NCBI RefSeq assembly: GCF_000733295.1
Contig: NZ_JPMI01000257.1
Coordinates: 1-51,885 of the forward strand
Length of the DNA stretch: 51,885 bases
Direction: 5' to 3'
Origin: Archangium violaceum Cb vi76
Lineage (GTDB): Bacteria; Myxococcota; Myxococcia; Myxococcales; Myxococcaceae
Shown here in pieces: positions 23,148 to 31,478 of the stretch. The notes below the pieces were generated by a model. That model saw nothing but the letters and a program-made list of their open reading frames with translations, was not told where the DNA came from and did no database searches. Numbering within the stretch: the stretch's first letter is position 1; each line of letters begins with the position of its first letter. A program made the position numbers and the translations under genes.

Positions 23148-23867
23148 CTACTTCGTGACGGTGAAGCAGAGCCCGTTCCCCTCCTCGAAGTAGAAGCCGA
23201 GGTCGACGGAGGGCTGATTGGCGATGCAGTTGCTCACCACGAACTCCGTGTTCTTCAGATCGCCGCTGGTCACGATGTCGCTGAACTGGCTGGCCTCCGA
23301 GAGGTACGAGCCATTCGGGTTGACGTAGCTGAACACCTTCGAGAGCTCGGAAGCGGTGGTGGGGAGCGCGCCGGAGGGCGAATAGGCCCGGACGCGGACC
23401 TGGAAGCGCATGGGGAGGGCAGAGGGGCAGTCCGTGCCATCCGGCACCAGGGAGACCTGCTCGGCGGCATAGGTGACCGGGCCGGTGGAGGTGGCCGGGT
23501 CCCACGAGACGGGGAACTTGTTGAAGTTCGCGCACGCCGGGGGGCGCACGCGCTGGCAGGTGCTGCTGATGGCGCCGCAGTACGAGCCATAGGCGCAGGT
23601 GGAGGGCTGGGGATCGGTGAGGGCGCAGGGGTCTCCGGGCTCCTCGGGATCCGGGTCGGTGCCCGCGTCCGTTCCAGCGTCCGTCCCGGCATCCGTCCCC
23701 GCGTCCGTTCCGGCGTCGGTGTCAGTGCCCGCGTCACCGCCCGCATCCGCTGGAGTCTCGCTCCCCGCGTCGTTGGAGCCCCCATCGGGCCCGTCCGGGT
23801 CGCAGGAGGTGGCCACGAGGACGAGGCCGAGCGAGAGGGGAAGAATCAGGGAAAGGAATCGTCGCAA
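23148..23867 (-). CDS. lipoprotein with DAGT repeats, function unknown
   Basis: A 239-residue product. I prefer TTG 23867, with GGAG eight bases upstream; a GTG at 23897 would add ten residues. The signal peptide L-R-R-F-L-S-L-I-L-P-L-S-L-G-L-V-L-V ends in lipobox A-T-S-C. Residues about 25-75 are an acidic linker built of D-A-G-T repeats, a pattern common in exported myxobacterial proteins. The remaining ~160 residues form a compact domain with several Cys (C-A-L, S-T-C-A-Y-G-S-Y-C-G, T-C, A-C-A, D-C-P, N-C-I, L-C-F). No enzyme motif is recognised. The linker probably lifts the domain off the outer membrane surface. Confidence 0.78.
   Translation of the reverse strand: MRRFLSLILPLSLGLVLVATSCDPDGPDGGSNDAGSETPADAGGDAGTDTDAGTDAGTDAGTDAGTDAGTDPDPEEPGDPCALTDPQPSTCAYGSYCGAISSTCQRVRPPACANFNKFPVSWDPATSTGPVTYAAEQVSLVPDGTDCPSALPMRFQVRVRAYSPSGALPTTASELSKVFSYVNPNGSYLSEASQFSDIVTSGDLKNTEFVVSNCIANQPSVDLGFYFEEGNGLCFTVTK
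23659..23736. repeat. 12-bp degenerate tandem repeat (DAGT codons)
   Basis: About six units of 12 bp, such as GTTCCAGCGTCC and GTCCCGGCATCC, encode the D-A-G-T linker on the minus strand. Units differ mostly at third positions, so protein composition rather than DNA is conserved. Confidence 0.8.
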
Positions 23868-23922
23868 GGTCGCGTCTCCAGGTAACCACCCGCACACAGG
23901 TGCCGGGGAGACGGATTCTAAT

Positions 23923-24468
23923 TCACTTGTACGGCACCACGGTGCCGCCGCGGTGGGCCGAGTCGCGCAGCACCAGGCGGGTCTCCTTGTAGAGGCGCGC
24001 GGCCTTGGGGCCCACGAAGAAGGCCTTGGGGTCGCCCTTGCGGAACGTCTTCTTGAGGTACTCCTCTATCTCCCGGTAGATGCGCCGGAACTGGTCCGAG
24101 GCCGCGTCCTTGCGGCCCGTCTGGGGCGTCACCTCCATCTCGGCCCACATCTGGCCGCTGAGCAGCTCGCCCTCCTCGTTCATCCGGCAGCGCTCCAGGA
24201 AGATGACGGGCGAGCGCACCTCGTCGATGCGCCAGAAGCCCTTGTCCGGGCCGCGTTTCACCTTGTCCACGATGGCCGGCCCCACGCTGACGGCCACCAG
24301 GTACACGTCTTCCTCGGGCAACCGGGGGACGTTCTCCTCGCGGGCGCGGAAGGTCTCCCAGTCCGGCGGGACGCGCCGGGGGTACACCTCCAGCTCGAAG
24401 CGCTCGAGGAAGCGGAAGAAGGCGACCTCGTCGTCGGGGGACATGAAGAACTGAAGCTGGCTGGCCAT
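23923..24468 (-). CDS. conserved hypothetical cytoplasmic protein
   Basis: A 181-residue soluble protein from ATG 24468; upstream in-frame codons overlap the divergent carboxypeptidase promoter and are unlikely. It begins M-A-S-Q-L-Q-F-F-M-S-P-D-D-E-V-A-F-F-R-F-L-E and has no signal or membrane segment. The charged, evenly structured sequence and an F-V-G-P-K-A-A-R-L-Y segment near the end look like a conserved domain, but I recognise no family. It is divergent from the M32 carboxypeptidase with only 67 bp between starts, so the two may share a regulated promoter region. Confidence 0.75.
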   Translation of the reverse strand: MASQLQFFMSPDDEVAFFRFLERFELEVYPRRVPPDWETFRAREENVPRLPEEDVYLVAVSVGPAIVDKVKRGPDKGFWRIDEVRSPVIFLERCRMNEEGELLSGQMWAEMEVTPQTGRKDAASDQFRRIYREIEEYLKKTFRKGDPKAFFVGPKAARLYKETRLVLRDSAHRGGTVVPYK

Positions 24469-24535
24469 GGTGGGGCAATTAACCGAATGCCGCGCGTTGC
24501 GGAAGTCCGGGGCGATTCGGACTAAAGAATCCGCC

Positions 24536-26035
24536 ATGGACAAGACCTTCGACGCGCTGCTCGCCCGGATGCACGAGCTCCGGGACCTCGGTGGGCTCAT
24601 CGCCCTGGCCACGTGGGACCAGGAGACCTACCTGCCCCCCAAGGCCGCCGAGTCGCGGGCCTTCCAGCTTTCCACGGTCCAGGGCCTCCACCACGAGCGC
24701 CTGGTGGACCCCCGGCTGGGCGAGCTGCTCGCCTGGGCGGTGGGCAACCCGGACCTCACGGATGACCAGCGGGCCATGGCGCGCGTGCTCGGCGAGGAGC
24801 GGGACCGGGCGGTGAAGGTGCCCAAGGCGCTGGTGCAGGCGCTCGCCGAGGCGCAGAGCCGGGGCCTCGTGGCGTGGCGAGAGGCTCGCAAGGAGAACCG
24901 CTTCTCCGCCTTCAAGCCCGCCCTGGAGCGGCTGCTGGCCCTGCGCCGCGAGCAGGCGGATGCCTATGGCCATGGCGGAGAGCGCTACGACGCGCTGCTC
25001 GAGGTCTACGAGCCCGGCATGCGCGTGGCACGCCTGAGCCCGGTGCTCAGCGCGCTCCGCGACAACCTCATCCCCCTGGTGGAGGCCCTCCAGTCCGCGC
25101 CGCGGAAGGTGGAGGATCTCTTCGTGGGCCGGAACTTCGACCCCGAGGCGCAGTGGCGCCTCACGCTGCGGCTGCTGGGGGACATGGGCTTCGATCTGGA
25201 GGCGGGGCGGTTGGACAAGAGCATCCACCCCTTCTCCAACGGGCAGCACCCCATGGACGTGCGCCTCACCACGGCCCTGGAGGAGGGCGCGCTCTCGGCC
25301 CTCTTCAGCACGCTGCACGAGGGAGGACATGGCCTGTACGAGCAGGGCTTCTCCCCGGCCCACCATCGCACCCCGCTGGCGAACGCGCCCTCCACGGGCC
25401 TGCACGAGTCACAGTCACGCCTGTGGGAGAACCAGGTGGGGCGTGGCCGGTCCTTCTGGACGCACTACTTCCCGGTGCTGCGCGAGACCTTCCCCCAGGC
25501 ACTCGCGGATGTGGACCTGGACACCTTCCACACGGCCGTCAACCGCGTCTCGCGCTCGCTCATCCGCGTGGAGGCGGACGAGGTGACGTACAACCTGCAC
25601 ATCGTCCTGCGCTACGAGCTGGAGCTGATGCTCATCCGTGACGAGCTGCCGTTGGACGAGCTGCCCGCGGCGTGGAACGAGCGCATGCGGCGCTTCCTGG
25701 GCGTCACGCCGCCGGACGACACGCAGGGCGTGTTGCAGGACATCCACTGGTCCTGGGGCGAGTTCGGCTACTTCCCCACGTACGCGCTGGGCAACCTCTA
25801 CTCCGCGTCCCTCTACCGCGCCGCGCAGCGCGCCATGCCCGGGCTGGAGGAGGGGCTCGCCCGAGGTGAGCTCAAGCCCCTGCGCGAGTGGCTGCGCACC
25901 CACATCCATGCCGAGGGCTACCGCCTGCCCGCCGAGGAGCTGGTGCGCAGGGTGACGGGCCAGGGCCTCACCGATGTGGACTTCCTCGCCTACCTCAAGT
26001 CCAAGTACGGCGCCCTCTATGGCGTGACGCTCTGA
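24536..26035 (+). CDS. M32 family metallocarboxypeptidase
   Basis: A 499-residue zinc carboxypeptidase of the Taq/Pfu type. The zinc motif H-E-G-G-H is at residues 261-265 (S-T-L-H-E-G-G-H-G-L-Y-E-Q-G), with the third ligand in L-H-E-S-Q-S-R-L-W-E-N about 30 residues later. Other family blocks are L-A-T-W-D-Q-E-T near residue 22, H-P-F-S near 237, and the C-terminal G-E-F-G-Y-F-P-T-Y-A-L-G-N. The protein has no signal peptide and normal family length. It releases C-terminal amino acids from peptides, presumably in cytoplasmic peptide turnover. A nested dyad (24499-24535) lies directly before the start codon. Confidence 0.94.
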   Translation: MDKTFDALLARMHELRDLGGLIALATWDQETYLPPKAAESRAFQLSTVQGLHHERLVDPRLGELLAWAVGNPDLTDDQRAMARVLGEERDRAVKVPKALVQALAEAQSRGLVAWREARKENRFSAFKPALERLLALRREQADAYGHGGERYDALLEVYEPGMRVARLSPVLSALRDNLIPLVEALQSAPRKVEDLFVGRNFDPEAQWRLTLRLLGDMGFDLEAGRLDKSIHPFSNGQHPMDVRLTTALEEGALSALFSTLHEGGHGLYEQGFSPAHHRTPLANAPSTGLHESQSRLWENQVGRGRSFWTHYFPVLRETFPQALADVDLDTFHTAVNRVSRSLIRVEADEVTYNLHIVLRYELELMLIRDELPLDELPAAWNERMRRFLGVTPPDDTQGVLQDIHWSWGEFGYFPTYALGNLYSASLYRAAQRAMPGLEEGLARGELKPLREWLRTHIHAEGYRLPAEELVRRVTGQGLTDVDFLAYLKSKYGALYGVTL

Positions 26036-26060
26036 GTCCCTCGGGACATGGGAGGGGGCC

Positions 26061-26537
26061 TCATGCGCGCCGGCGCGCGGCCTCCTCGAGGTAGGCGCGC
26101 ACCATCTCCGCGAGGGGGAGCTGGAGAGCCGTGTCCACGTCGATGAACGAGGCCCACACCACCTCGCGGTTGTCGAGGGCAAGCGTGGGCGGTTCCTCCA
26201 CCGTGAGCTCGACGAAGAAGCACCGGTCGCGCTTGTATTCGGCGGTACCCCGGGCCTCGAAGACCTGGCGCAGTTCGCTCGGGGCGACGCTCAACCCCAC
26301 CTCCTCGCGCAGCTCGCGTGCGCCCGTCTCTCGCGGGGATTCGTTCCGGTTCTGTCCACCGCCGGGCAGGCTGAAGACGCGCTTGTACGAGTTCTGCAGC
26401 AGCAGCACCTTGCGACCGTGCCACACGCCGACGAGGGTGCCCTGTGTCTCGGGGCGGCGCACGAACCAGTACCCGAGCGCCAGGGTGTAGGCGCCCCGGT
26501 ACGCCATGCGCATGAGGGGATCGACGAGCGAGCTCAC
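26061..26537 (-). CDS. NUDIX hydrolase
   Basis: A 158-residue protein starting at GTG 26537, with AAGGAGG about five bases upstream. The Nudix box G-x5-E-x7-R-E-L-R-E-E-V-G-L spans residues 60-82 and is complete, so Mg2+-dependent hydrolysis of a nucleoside-diphosphate-linked substrate is expected. A hydrophobic N-terminus (M-A-Y-R-G-A-Y-T-L-A-L-G-Y-W-F) precedes the fold and may contact a membrane, but it is too short and polar for a firm transmembrane call. Substrate cannot be told from sequence. It is convergent with the M32 gene, 25 bp apart. Confidence 0.9.
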   Translation of the reverse strand: MSSLVDPLMRMAYRGAYTLALGYWFVRRPETQGTLVGVWHGRKVLLLQNSYKRVFSLPGGGQNRNESPRETGARELREEVGLSVAPSELRQVFEARGTAEYKRDRCFFVELTVEEPPTLALDNREVVWASFIDVDTALQLPLAEMVRAYLEEAARRRA

Positions 26538-26698
26538 AGTGCCTCCTTCCTGGCACGGTAGCCGAGCGGCCTTGCCCGGTCGACCTGGGACGTCACGGGC
26601 TCATCACCCGGCCTCCATTGCCCATGAAGTCCTCTCTCCTTAGAGATATGGAGGGTCCTCGAGCTGTCGGAAGTCCCTTGAATTGGAGCCGCCGACAT

Positions 26699-28432
26699 AT
26701 GGCCTTCGAGCTGACCCGCCCGCAGAAGATCCTCACCCTGCTGGGCGTCCTGCTGGGCATGTTGCTGGCCGCGCTCGACCAGACCATCGTGTCCACCGCC
26801 GGTCCCGCCATCCAGCGAGATCTGCACATCCCCGCCTCGCTCTACGCGTGGATCACGACCTCGTACCTGGTGGCCTCCACGGTGCTCGTGCCGGTGTACG
26901 GGAAGCTGTCGGATGCGTTCGGACGGCGGCGCATCCTCGTCATCGGCATCCTCATCTTCCTGCTGGGCTCGGCGCTGTGCGGCCTGTCGCAGACGACGCT
27001 CCAGCTCATCCTCGCCCGTGCCCTGCAAGGCGTCGGCTCGGCGTCGCTCTTCACCAGCGCGTTCGCCATCGTCGCGGACATCTTCCCGCCCTCCGAGCGC
27101 GGCAAGTACCAGGGCATCTTCGGTGCCGTGTTCGGGCTCTCGAGTGTCGTGGGCCCGCTGGTGGGCGGCTTCCTCACGGACCACCTGAGCTGGCACTGGG
27201 TGTTCTTCGTCAACCTGCCCGTGGGAGCGGTGGCGCTCGGCTTCATCCTCACCCGCATGCCGCCGCTGCGGCACGAGGGCCGTAAGGCCTCGGTGGACAT
27301 CCTGGGCGCGCTCACGTTGTCGCTGTTCGCCGTGCCGCTGCTGCTCGCGCTGTCGCTGGGCCGCCGCACCGTGGCTCCGGGCGAGACGGGGTTCCCGTGG
27401 GGCTCGCCCCAGATTCTCGGCATGTTCGCGCTCTCGGTGCTGGGGCTCGTCGCCTTCATCTGGGTCGAGCGTACCGTGCAGGAGCCACTGCTCGACCTGA
27501 AGCTCTTCCGCAACAAGACGTTCGCCGTGGGCAACGTGGCCGCCTTCATCAGCGGCGCGGTGTTCCTGGGCGCCATCGTCTTCCTGCCCCTCTTCATGGT
27601 GAACGTGGTGGGGCTGTCGGCCACCCACTCGGGCTTCACGATGATGCCGCTCACCCTGGGCATCGTCGCCGGCAACGTCCTCTCCGGGCAGCTCGTCTCC
27701 CGGCTGGGCCGCTACAAGGTGTTCATGCTCGCCGGGCAGGTCATCGCGGTGGCCGCCTTCGGGGTCATGGCCTTCACCCTCCGCCCCGCCTCCACCCAGG
27801 GCGAGCTCACGCTGAAGATGATCTTCGTGGGCCTGGGGCTGGGCCCCTCCATCCCGCTGTTCACCCTGGCCATCCAGAACGCCGTGGCACCGCATCAGGT
27901 GGGCGTGGCCACGTCCAGCGCCACGTTCTTCCGCCAGATGGGCTCCACCATCGGCGTGGCGTTGATGGGCACGGTGTTCGGTCTGGCGCTCTCCTCGTCC
28001 ATGGCCACGCACATGACCGAGGCCACCCGGGACGTGCCCGTGGCGCTCCGTCAGCAGCTCATGCCCCGGAATGCCGGGGGCGGACAGGTGAGCGAGGAGG
28101 GTGGGGCAACCGGCCGCTCGTTCGATGCGGTGGCCATCAAGGCGCGCATCGCCGAGGGCTTCGAGAAGCAGCGCGAGGCGCTCGCCCCAGCGGCCCAGGC
28201 GGGAGACCCCGCGGCGAAGGGCCGGCTCGAGGGACTCGCCCAGGCCCAGCGGGCCGCCGAGGCCACCGTGGACAAGCTGGCCCTGGCCTTCAAGGAGGCC
28301 TTCTCCGAGGCCATCCGCGACATCTACCGCATCACCCTGCTCATCGCGATACTGGCGTTGCTCGTCACCCTGGCGCTTCCGGAGCTGCCGTTGCGCAAGA
28401 CGAACGCGCCCCAGCCGCCGGTGATGGAGTAG
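26699..28432 (+). CDS. DHA2-family MFS drug exporter
   Basis: A 577-residue transporter of the EmrB/QacA (14-span) type. It starts L-T-R-P-Q-K-I-L-T-L-L-G-V-L-L-G-M-L-L-A-A-L-D-Q-T-I-V with the DHA2 motif D (L-D-x-T-I-V), then motif A G-K-L-S-D-A-F-G-R-R-R after span 2 and motif C-like G-P-L-V-G-G-F in span 5. A roughly 90-residue soluble loop, rich in Ala, Glu and Arg (about 445-540), separates spans 13 and 14 and looks helical; this is longer than in typical EmrB. Its substrate is unknown, probably hydrophobic compounds exchanged for protons. It has no adjacent membrane-fusion protein or regulator. Confidence 0.92.
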   Translation: MAFELTRPQKILTLLGVLLGMLLAALDQTIVSTAGPAIQRDLHIPASLYAWITTSYLVASTVLVPVYGKLSDAFGRRRILVIGILIFLLGSALCGLSQTTLQLILARALQGVGSASLFTSAFAIVADIFPPSERGKYQGIFGAVFGLSSVVGPLVGGFLTDHLSWHWVFFVNLPVGAVALGFILTRMPPLRHEGRKASVDILGALTLSLFAVPLLLALSLGRRTVAPGETGFPWGSPQILGMFALSVLGLVAFIWVERTVQEPLLDLKLFRNKTFAVGNVAAFISGAVFLGAIVFLPLFMVNVVGLSATHSGFTMMPLTLGIVAGNVLSGQLVSRLGRYKVFMLAGQVIAVAAFGVMAFTLRPASTQGELTLKMIFVGLGLGPSIPLFTLAIQNAVAPHQVGVATSSATFFRQMGSTIGVALMGTVFGLALSSSMATHMTEATRDVPVALRQQLMPRNAGGGQVSEEGGATGRSFDAVAIKARIAEGFEKQREALAPAAQAGDPAAKGRLEGLAQAQRAAEATVDKLALAFKEAFSEAIRDIYRITLLIAILALLVTLALPELPLRKTNAPQPPVME

Positions 28433-28438
28433 GTCCGC

Positions 28439-30091
28439 TCAGCTCCGGTTTCCTCGCAGCCGCGTGTACACGTACGACACCGCCAGCAGCATCAGCCCGA
28501 GCAGGATGAAGGTGAGGATGCGCTGGTTGGGTGGCAGCCCGGACAGGTCCACGAAGAGCAGGCGTCCCAGGGTGAAGGCCAGCACCGCGATGCCCACGAG
28601 CCGGTACCAGCGCTCGTGCACGGCGAAGCCCAGGGCGAACAGTCCAAACGCCGCGATGCCCCAGCCCAGCGTGGTGAGGTCCGAGGGCATCAGCTCGCCC
28701 ACGAGCCACAGCAGCGCGAGCCCCGCTCCGGCCGCGCAGGAGAACTGGAGCGCGCCGCGGCGGCGCCCCTCGAGAGGCGGAGGCAGCCGGTCCGTCCGCG
28801 CCACCGCGGCCCGCTCGACGAGCGCGAAGCCCACCAGCAGGGCCGCGTCCAGGAGCGCGCGCGCCGTGGGCGGCACCTGCCACGTGGCCCCGAGCGCCAC
28901 GTAGAGGATGCCCACGCCCACCACCTGCAGGGCGCCCGCGCCCAGGACGCGCCCGGCGATTCCCGCCACCAGTCCCACCGCCGTCCACGCCCGCACCAGC
29001 GCCGAGTCCTCGTACTGCCAGGGCAGACCCAGCGCGAGCGTGAGGCCGCTCGTGGCCAGGAAGGCCTGGAGCACCGCCGGGTGCGCGTTCCTCCACCCGG
29101 CCACCGCGGCGCCCACGCCCTGCGCCAGCGCGAGCGTGATGAAGAAGGTGAAGAGGTGCGGCTCGCCCCAGCGCCCCACCTCCACCGCTCCCAGGGTGAG
29201 CATCCCCACCCAGTTGAGCAGCGCGAAGGAGAGCGCCGCGCGCCTCGACAGCTCGCGCGGGTGCACCAGCAGCGCCACCGAGAAGATGACGTAGTAGAGC
29301 GCCAGGAAGGACAGGCTCAGCGTCAGCTGCTCGCCGTCGGGCTGGCCCTGAGCGATGGCGTCCGTGCGCATCGCCCAGACGACGTGCGTCGCGTAGACGG
29401 CCACCAGGCTCGACAGCGGCACGAAGACCCAGCGGTTCTTCACCAGGAAGAAGAGCGCTCCACCCGCCAGCATGCTGGTGGACATGAGCGTGAAGGAGGT
29501 GATGTCGCTGAGCATCCCCGTGCGCAACCCGAGGAAGAGCGCGATGCCCGCCACCGTCTCCGACTGCATCCGCTGGGCGATGACCACGATGCCCACCACG
29601 TTGAGCGCCAGCAGCACCAGCGCCAGGGGCTCGCTCTCGATGACCCGCACCGCCGGCACGAAGTGCAGCGCGTACGTGACGAAGTAGGCGAGCGCCAGGC
29701 CTCCGCCGAAGACGATGCGCCCGAAGAGCTCGTGCCGCCGTGACAGCCACAGGCCCAGCGCCGCCAGCCCCGCGCTCAGCAGGTAGCCCGCGCCCACCCG
29801 TGCCAGCACCCCCAGCTCACCGAAGTGGTAGATGATGAGGAAGGCGAAGCCGATGATGAGCGCCACGATGCCCGCCCGGCTCAGCCAGTACGTGCCGAGG
29901 TGTGCCTCCAAGTCTCTCTGCTCCGCCTCGGGTACGGGCTCGCCGGGACCGGCGGGGTTGGCAACGGGGGAGGGCAGTGGCCGCGCCGGGGCCGCCGTCT
30001 CCAGTTTCTCGATGCGTGCCTCCAGCCGCGAGACCGTCTCCTCCAGCCGCCGCACCACGTCCCGCAGGTCCTGCGTGTCTCCCTCCGTCAT
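28439..30091 (-). CDS. DUF2339 multispan membrane protein
   Basis: A 550-residue protein. Residues 8-35 form a coiled coil (L-R-D-V-V-R-R-L-E-E-T-V-S-R-L-E-A-R-I-E-K-L-E), followed by a Pro-rich linker and then the DUF2339 entry motif E-A-H-L-G-T-Y-W-L-S-R-A-G-I-V-A-L-I-I-G (about 62-82). About 15 hydrophobic spans fill the rest. The family's function is unknown. It is convergent with the MFS gene (six bases apart) and its start is 21 bp from the GNAT gene stop on the same strand, suggesting co-transcription from the GNAT gene. Confidence 0.87.
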   Translation of the reverse strand: MTEGDTQDLRDVVRRLEETVSRLEARIEKLETAAPARPLPSPVANPAGPGEPVPEAEQRDLEAHLGTYWLSRAGIVALIIGFAFLIIYHFGELGVLARVGAGYLLSAGLAALGLWLSRRHELFGRIVFGGGLALAYFVTYALHFVPAVRVIESEPLALVLLALNVVGIVVIAQRMQSETVAGIALFLGLRTGMLSDITSFTLMSTSMLAGGALFFLVKNRWVFVPLSSLVAVYATHVVWAMRTDAIAQGQPDGEQLTLSLSFLALYYVIFSVALLVHPRELSRRAALSFALLNWVGMLTLGAVEVGRWGEPHLFTFFITLALAQGVGAAVAGWRNAHPAVLQAFLATSGLTLALGLPWQYEDSALVRAWTAVGLVAGIAGRVLGAGALQVVGVGILYVALGATWQVPPTARALLDAALLVGFALVERAAVARTDRLPPPLEGRRRGALQFSCAAGAGLALLWLVGELMPSDLTTLGWGIAAFGLFALGFAVHERWYRLVGIAVLAFTLGRLLFVDLSGLPPNQRILTFILLGLMLLAVSYVYTRLRGNRS

Positions 30092-30112
30092 GCGCTCCTC
30101 GTGCGCCGCACC

Positions 30113-30658
30113 TTATGCCGGAGCCGGCTTCCACTCCGAGCGCAGAATGCCCATCACCCACGTGTCCACGTACGCGCCATCCACGTAGTGGTGCCGCCGC
30201 AGCACGCCCTCTCGCTGGAAGCCCGCCTTCTCGTAGGCCCGGATACCCGCCGTGTTGTGCTCCAGCACTTCCAGTTGCACCCGGTTCAGGTTCAACGTGC
30301 CGAAGCCGTACTCCAGCGTCATCCGCGTGGCCTCCGTGCCGTAGCCCTTGCGCCACTCGGACGGCTCGCCGATCAGCATCCCGAAGGTCGCTCGCCTGCT
30401 CCGGAAGTCCAGGTCGTGCAGCCCACTCGTGCCGATCATCCGGTCCCCATCCCGCAGCACGATGGCGAACATCACATCCTTCGGACTGGCGGTGAGGGTG
30501 TCCACGAAGGCCACCTCCTGCGCCGTGTTCATCGGGCGGTGCACCAGCAGGTTGCGGCGCACGTCGGGGTGGTTGATGAAAGCCACCAGCCTCGGCGCGT
30601 CCTCACGCTCGAGTGGACGGAAGTACAGGCGCGGGCCCAGGAAGAACGGGGTCTGCAT
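30113..30658 (-). CDS. GNAT N-acetyltransferase (RimJ/RimL type)
   Basis: A 181-residue acetyltransferase. The RimJ/RimL pattern is clear: L-G-P-R-L-Y-F-R-P-L-E-R-E-D-A (9-23), I-G-T-S-G-L-H-D-L-D (about 74-83), the acetyl-CoA loop region E-W-R-K-G-Y-G-T-E-A-T (about 100-110, replacing Q/R-x-x-G-x-G/A), and N-T-A-G-I-R-A-Y-E-K-A-G-F (about 136-148). It likely acetylates a protein N-terminus or small amine; the exact target is unknown. ATG 30658 is followed upstream on that strand by a copy of the dispersed repeat (30682-30716). Confidence 0.9.
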   Translation of the reverse strand: MQTPFFLGPRLYFRPLEREDAPRLVAFINHPDVRRNLLVHRPMNTAQEVAFVDTLTASPKDVMFAIVLRDGDRMIGTSGLHDLDFRSRRATFGMLIGEPSEWRKGYGTEATRMTLEYGFGTLNLNRVQLEVLEHNTAGIRAYEKAGFQREGVLRRHHYVDGAYVDTWVMGILRSEWKPAPA

Positions 30659-30681
30659 GGGGGGTCCTCTTCAGGAAGAAG

Positions 30682-30716
30682 ACCCTCACCCTAGCCCTCT
30701 CCCAGGGGGAGAGGGG
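30682..30716 (-). repeat. dispersed palindromic repeat, copy 3
   Basis: ACCCTCACC followed by CTAGCCCTCTCCCAGGGGGAG and AGGGG, between two minus-strand genes. Same element and same orientation as the copy at 10423; reverse of the copy at 9137. Confidence 0.75.
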
Positions 30717-30748
30717 ACTTCCACGGGGAAGAACGCGCGGTTGCTCCG

Positions 30749-31099
30749 TCAGGTGAAGAGCAGCGGCCGGCAGGCCCGGGCCAGTTGCAGCGCGTCGCGT
30801 GCCAGCACGTTGGAGGCCAGGTTCCCGTCCAGCCACGCTGCACGCGCCACCTGGTTGCTCAGCTCGAAGCACAGCGTCGCCGTGCGCCGCGCCAGGCGGC
30901 TGTCCTTTTGCAGGGCACGGGCGTTCAGTTCGCACAACTCCGCGCATTGCCGCAGCAGGCGCATCGGCTCGCTGTCAGCGCGCATTCCATTGGAGGCCAA
31001 TTGCTCCATCGCCGCTTCGCACGAGGCCTGACAACTCAGGCTCGCGGCGATGCAGTGATGGATGTCGGCCGTCGCGCCACCCAGTCGGACTCCAGACAT
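30749..31099 (-). CDS. small helical Cys/His protein, DUF326-like
   Basis: A 116-residue product; ATG 31099 preferred, ATG 31105 possible. It is helical throughout, with H-H-C near residue 15, then C-Q-A-S-C, a C-A-E-L-C pair near 53 and single cysteines near 78 and 107. The spacing and four-helix feel recall DUF326/Csp-type four-helix-bundle proteins, some of which bind copper, but there are too few cysteines for copper storage. No signal peptide. I give the family link as tentative. It is divergent from the metalloprotease gene. Confidence 0.6.
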   Translation of the reverse strand: MSGVRLGGATADIHHCIAASLSCQASCEAAMEQLASNGMRADSEPMRLLRQCAELCELNARALQKDSRLARRTATLCFELSNQVARAAWLDGNLASNVLARDALQLARACRPLLFT

Positions 31100-31478
31100 G
31101 CCCACGCCACCTCCACAGCGGCTTCAAACCTACGCACGTTCCCCCCAGCCGCAACCGAATCCGTCGCCCCCCGAGCCACATGTTCAATCGGCTCCATGAC
31201 ACTGAGCCTCGTGCCTGGTGCTATCGAGAAGGACGCACAGGAGCGCACCGGAGTTCCCGCCCCGCTCTTCGCGAAACTCCAGCAATCCACCGCCTTCCCC
31301 CTGGCATGGATGATGCCGGGGCCATCACCCCTGACGGGACGGCCCCGTCACTCGTGACAGAAGATGACGATCCGCATGGGTCCAGCCCTGGAGACGCCGT
31401 GGGTTCCAGCGGCGTTGCCCGATTTCAAGACCCACGTGTCCAAGGAAGTGAAGCCTGCTTCCACAAAGGACACGCGAG
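31100..31478. other. 379-bp divergent intergenic region
   Basis: No firm gene. A 53-codon frame (31196-31357) lacks a ribosome site. At 31302-31316 is TGGCATGGATGATGC, a two-mismatch match to the -24/-12 sigma-54 consensus with correct GG-to-GC spacing. Inverted repeats TGACGGG/CCCGTCA (31332-31350) and GTCAC/GTGAC (31347-31358) follow. These may control the metalloprotease gene at 31479. Confidence 0.4.

Noticed and set aside
26036-26060. GTCCC/GGGAC mini-hairpin between carboxypeptidase and NUDIX genes
   Set aside because: Loop of two bases and a five-bp stem are too small to support a terminator call.
31196-31357. 53-codon frame upstream of the metalloprotease
   Set aside because: No Shine-Dalgarno, mixed third-position composition and overlap with the inverted repeats and promoter-like element.
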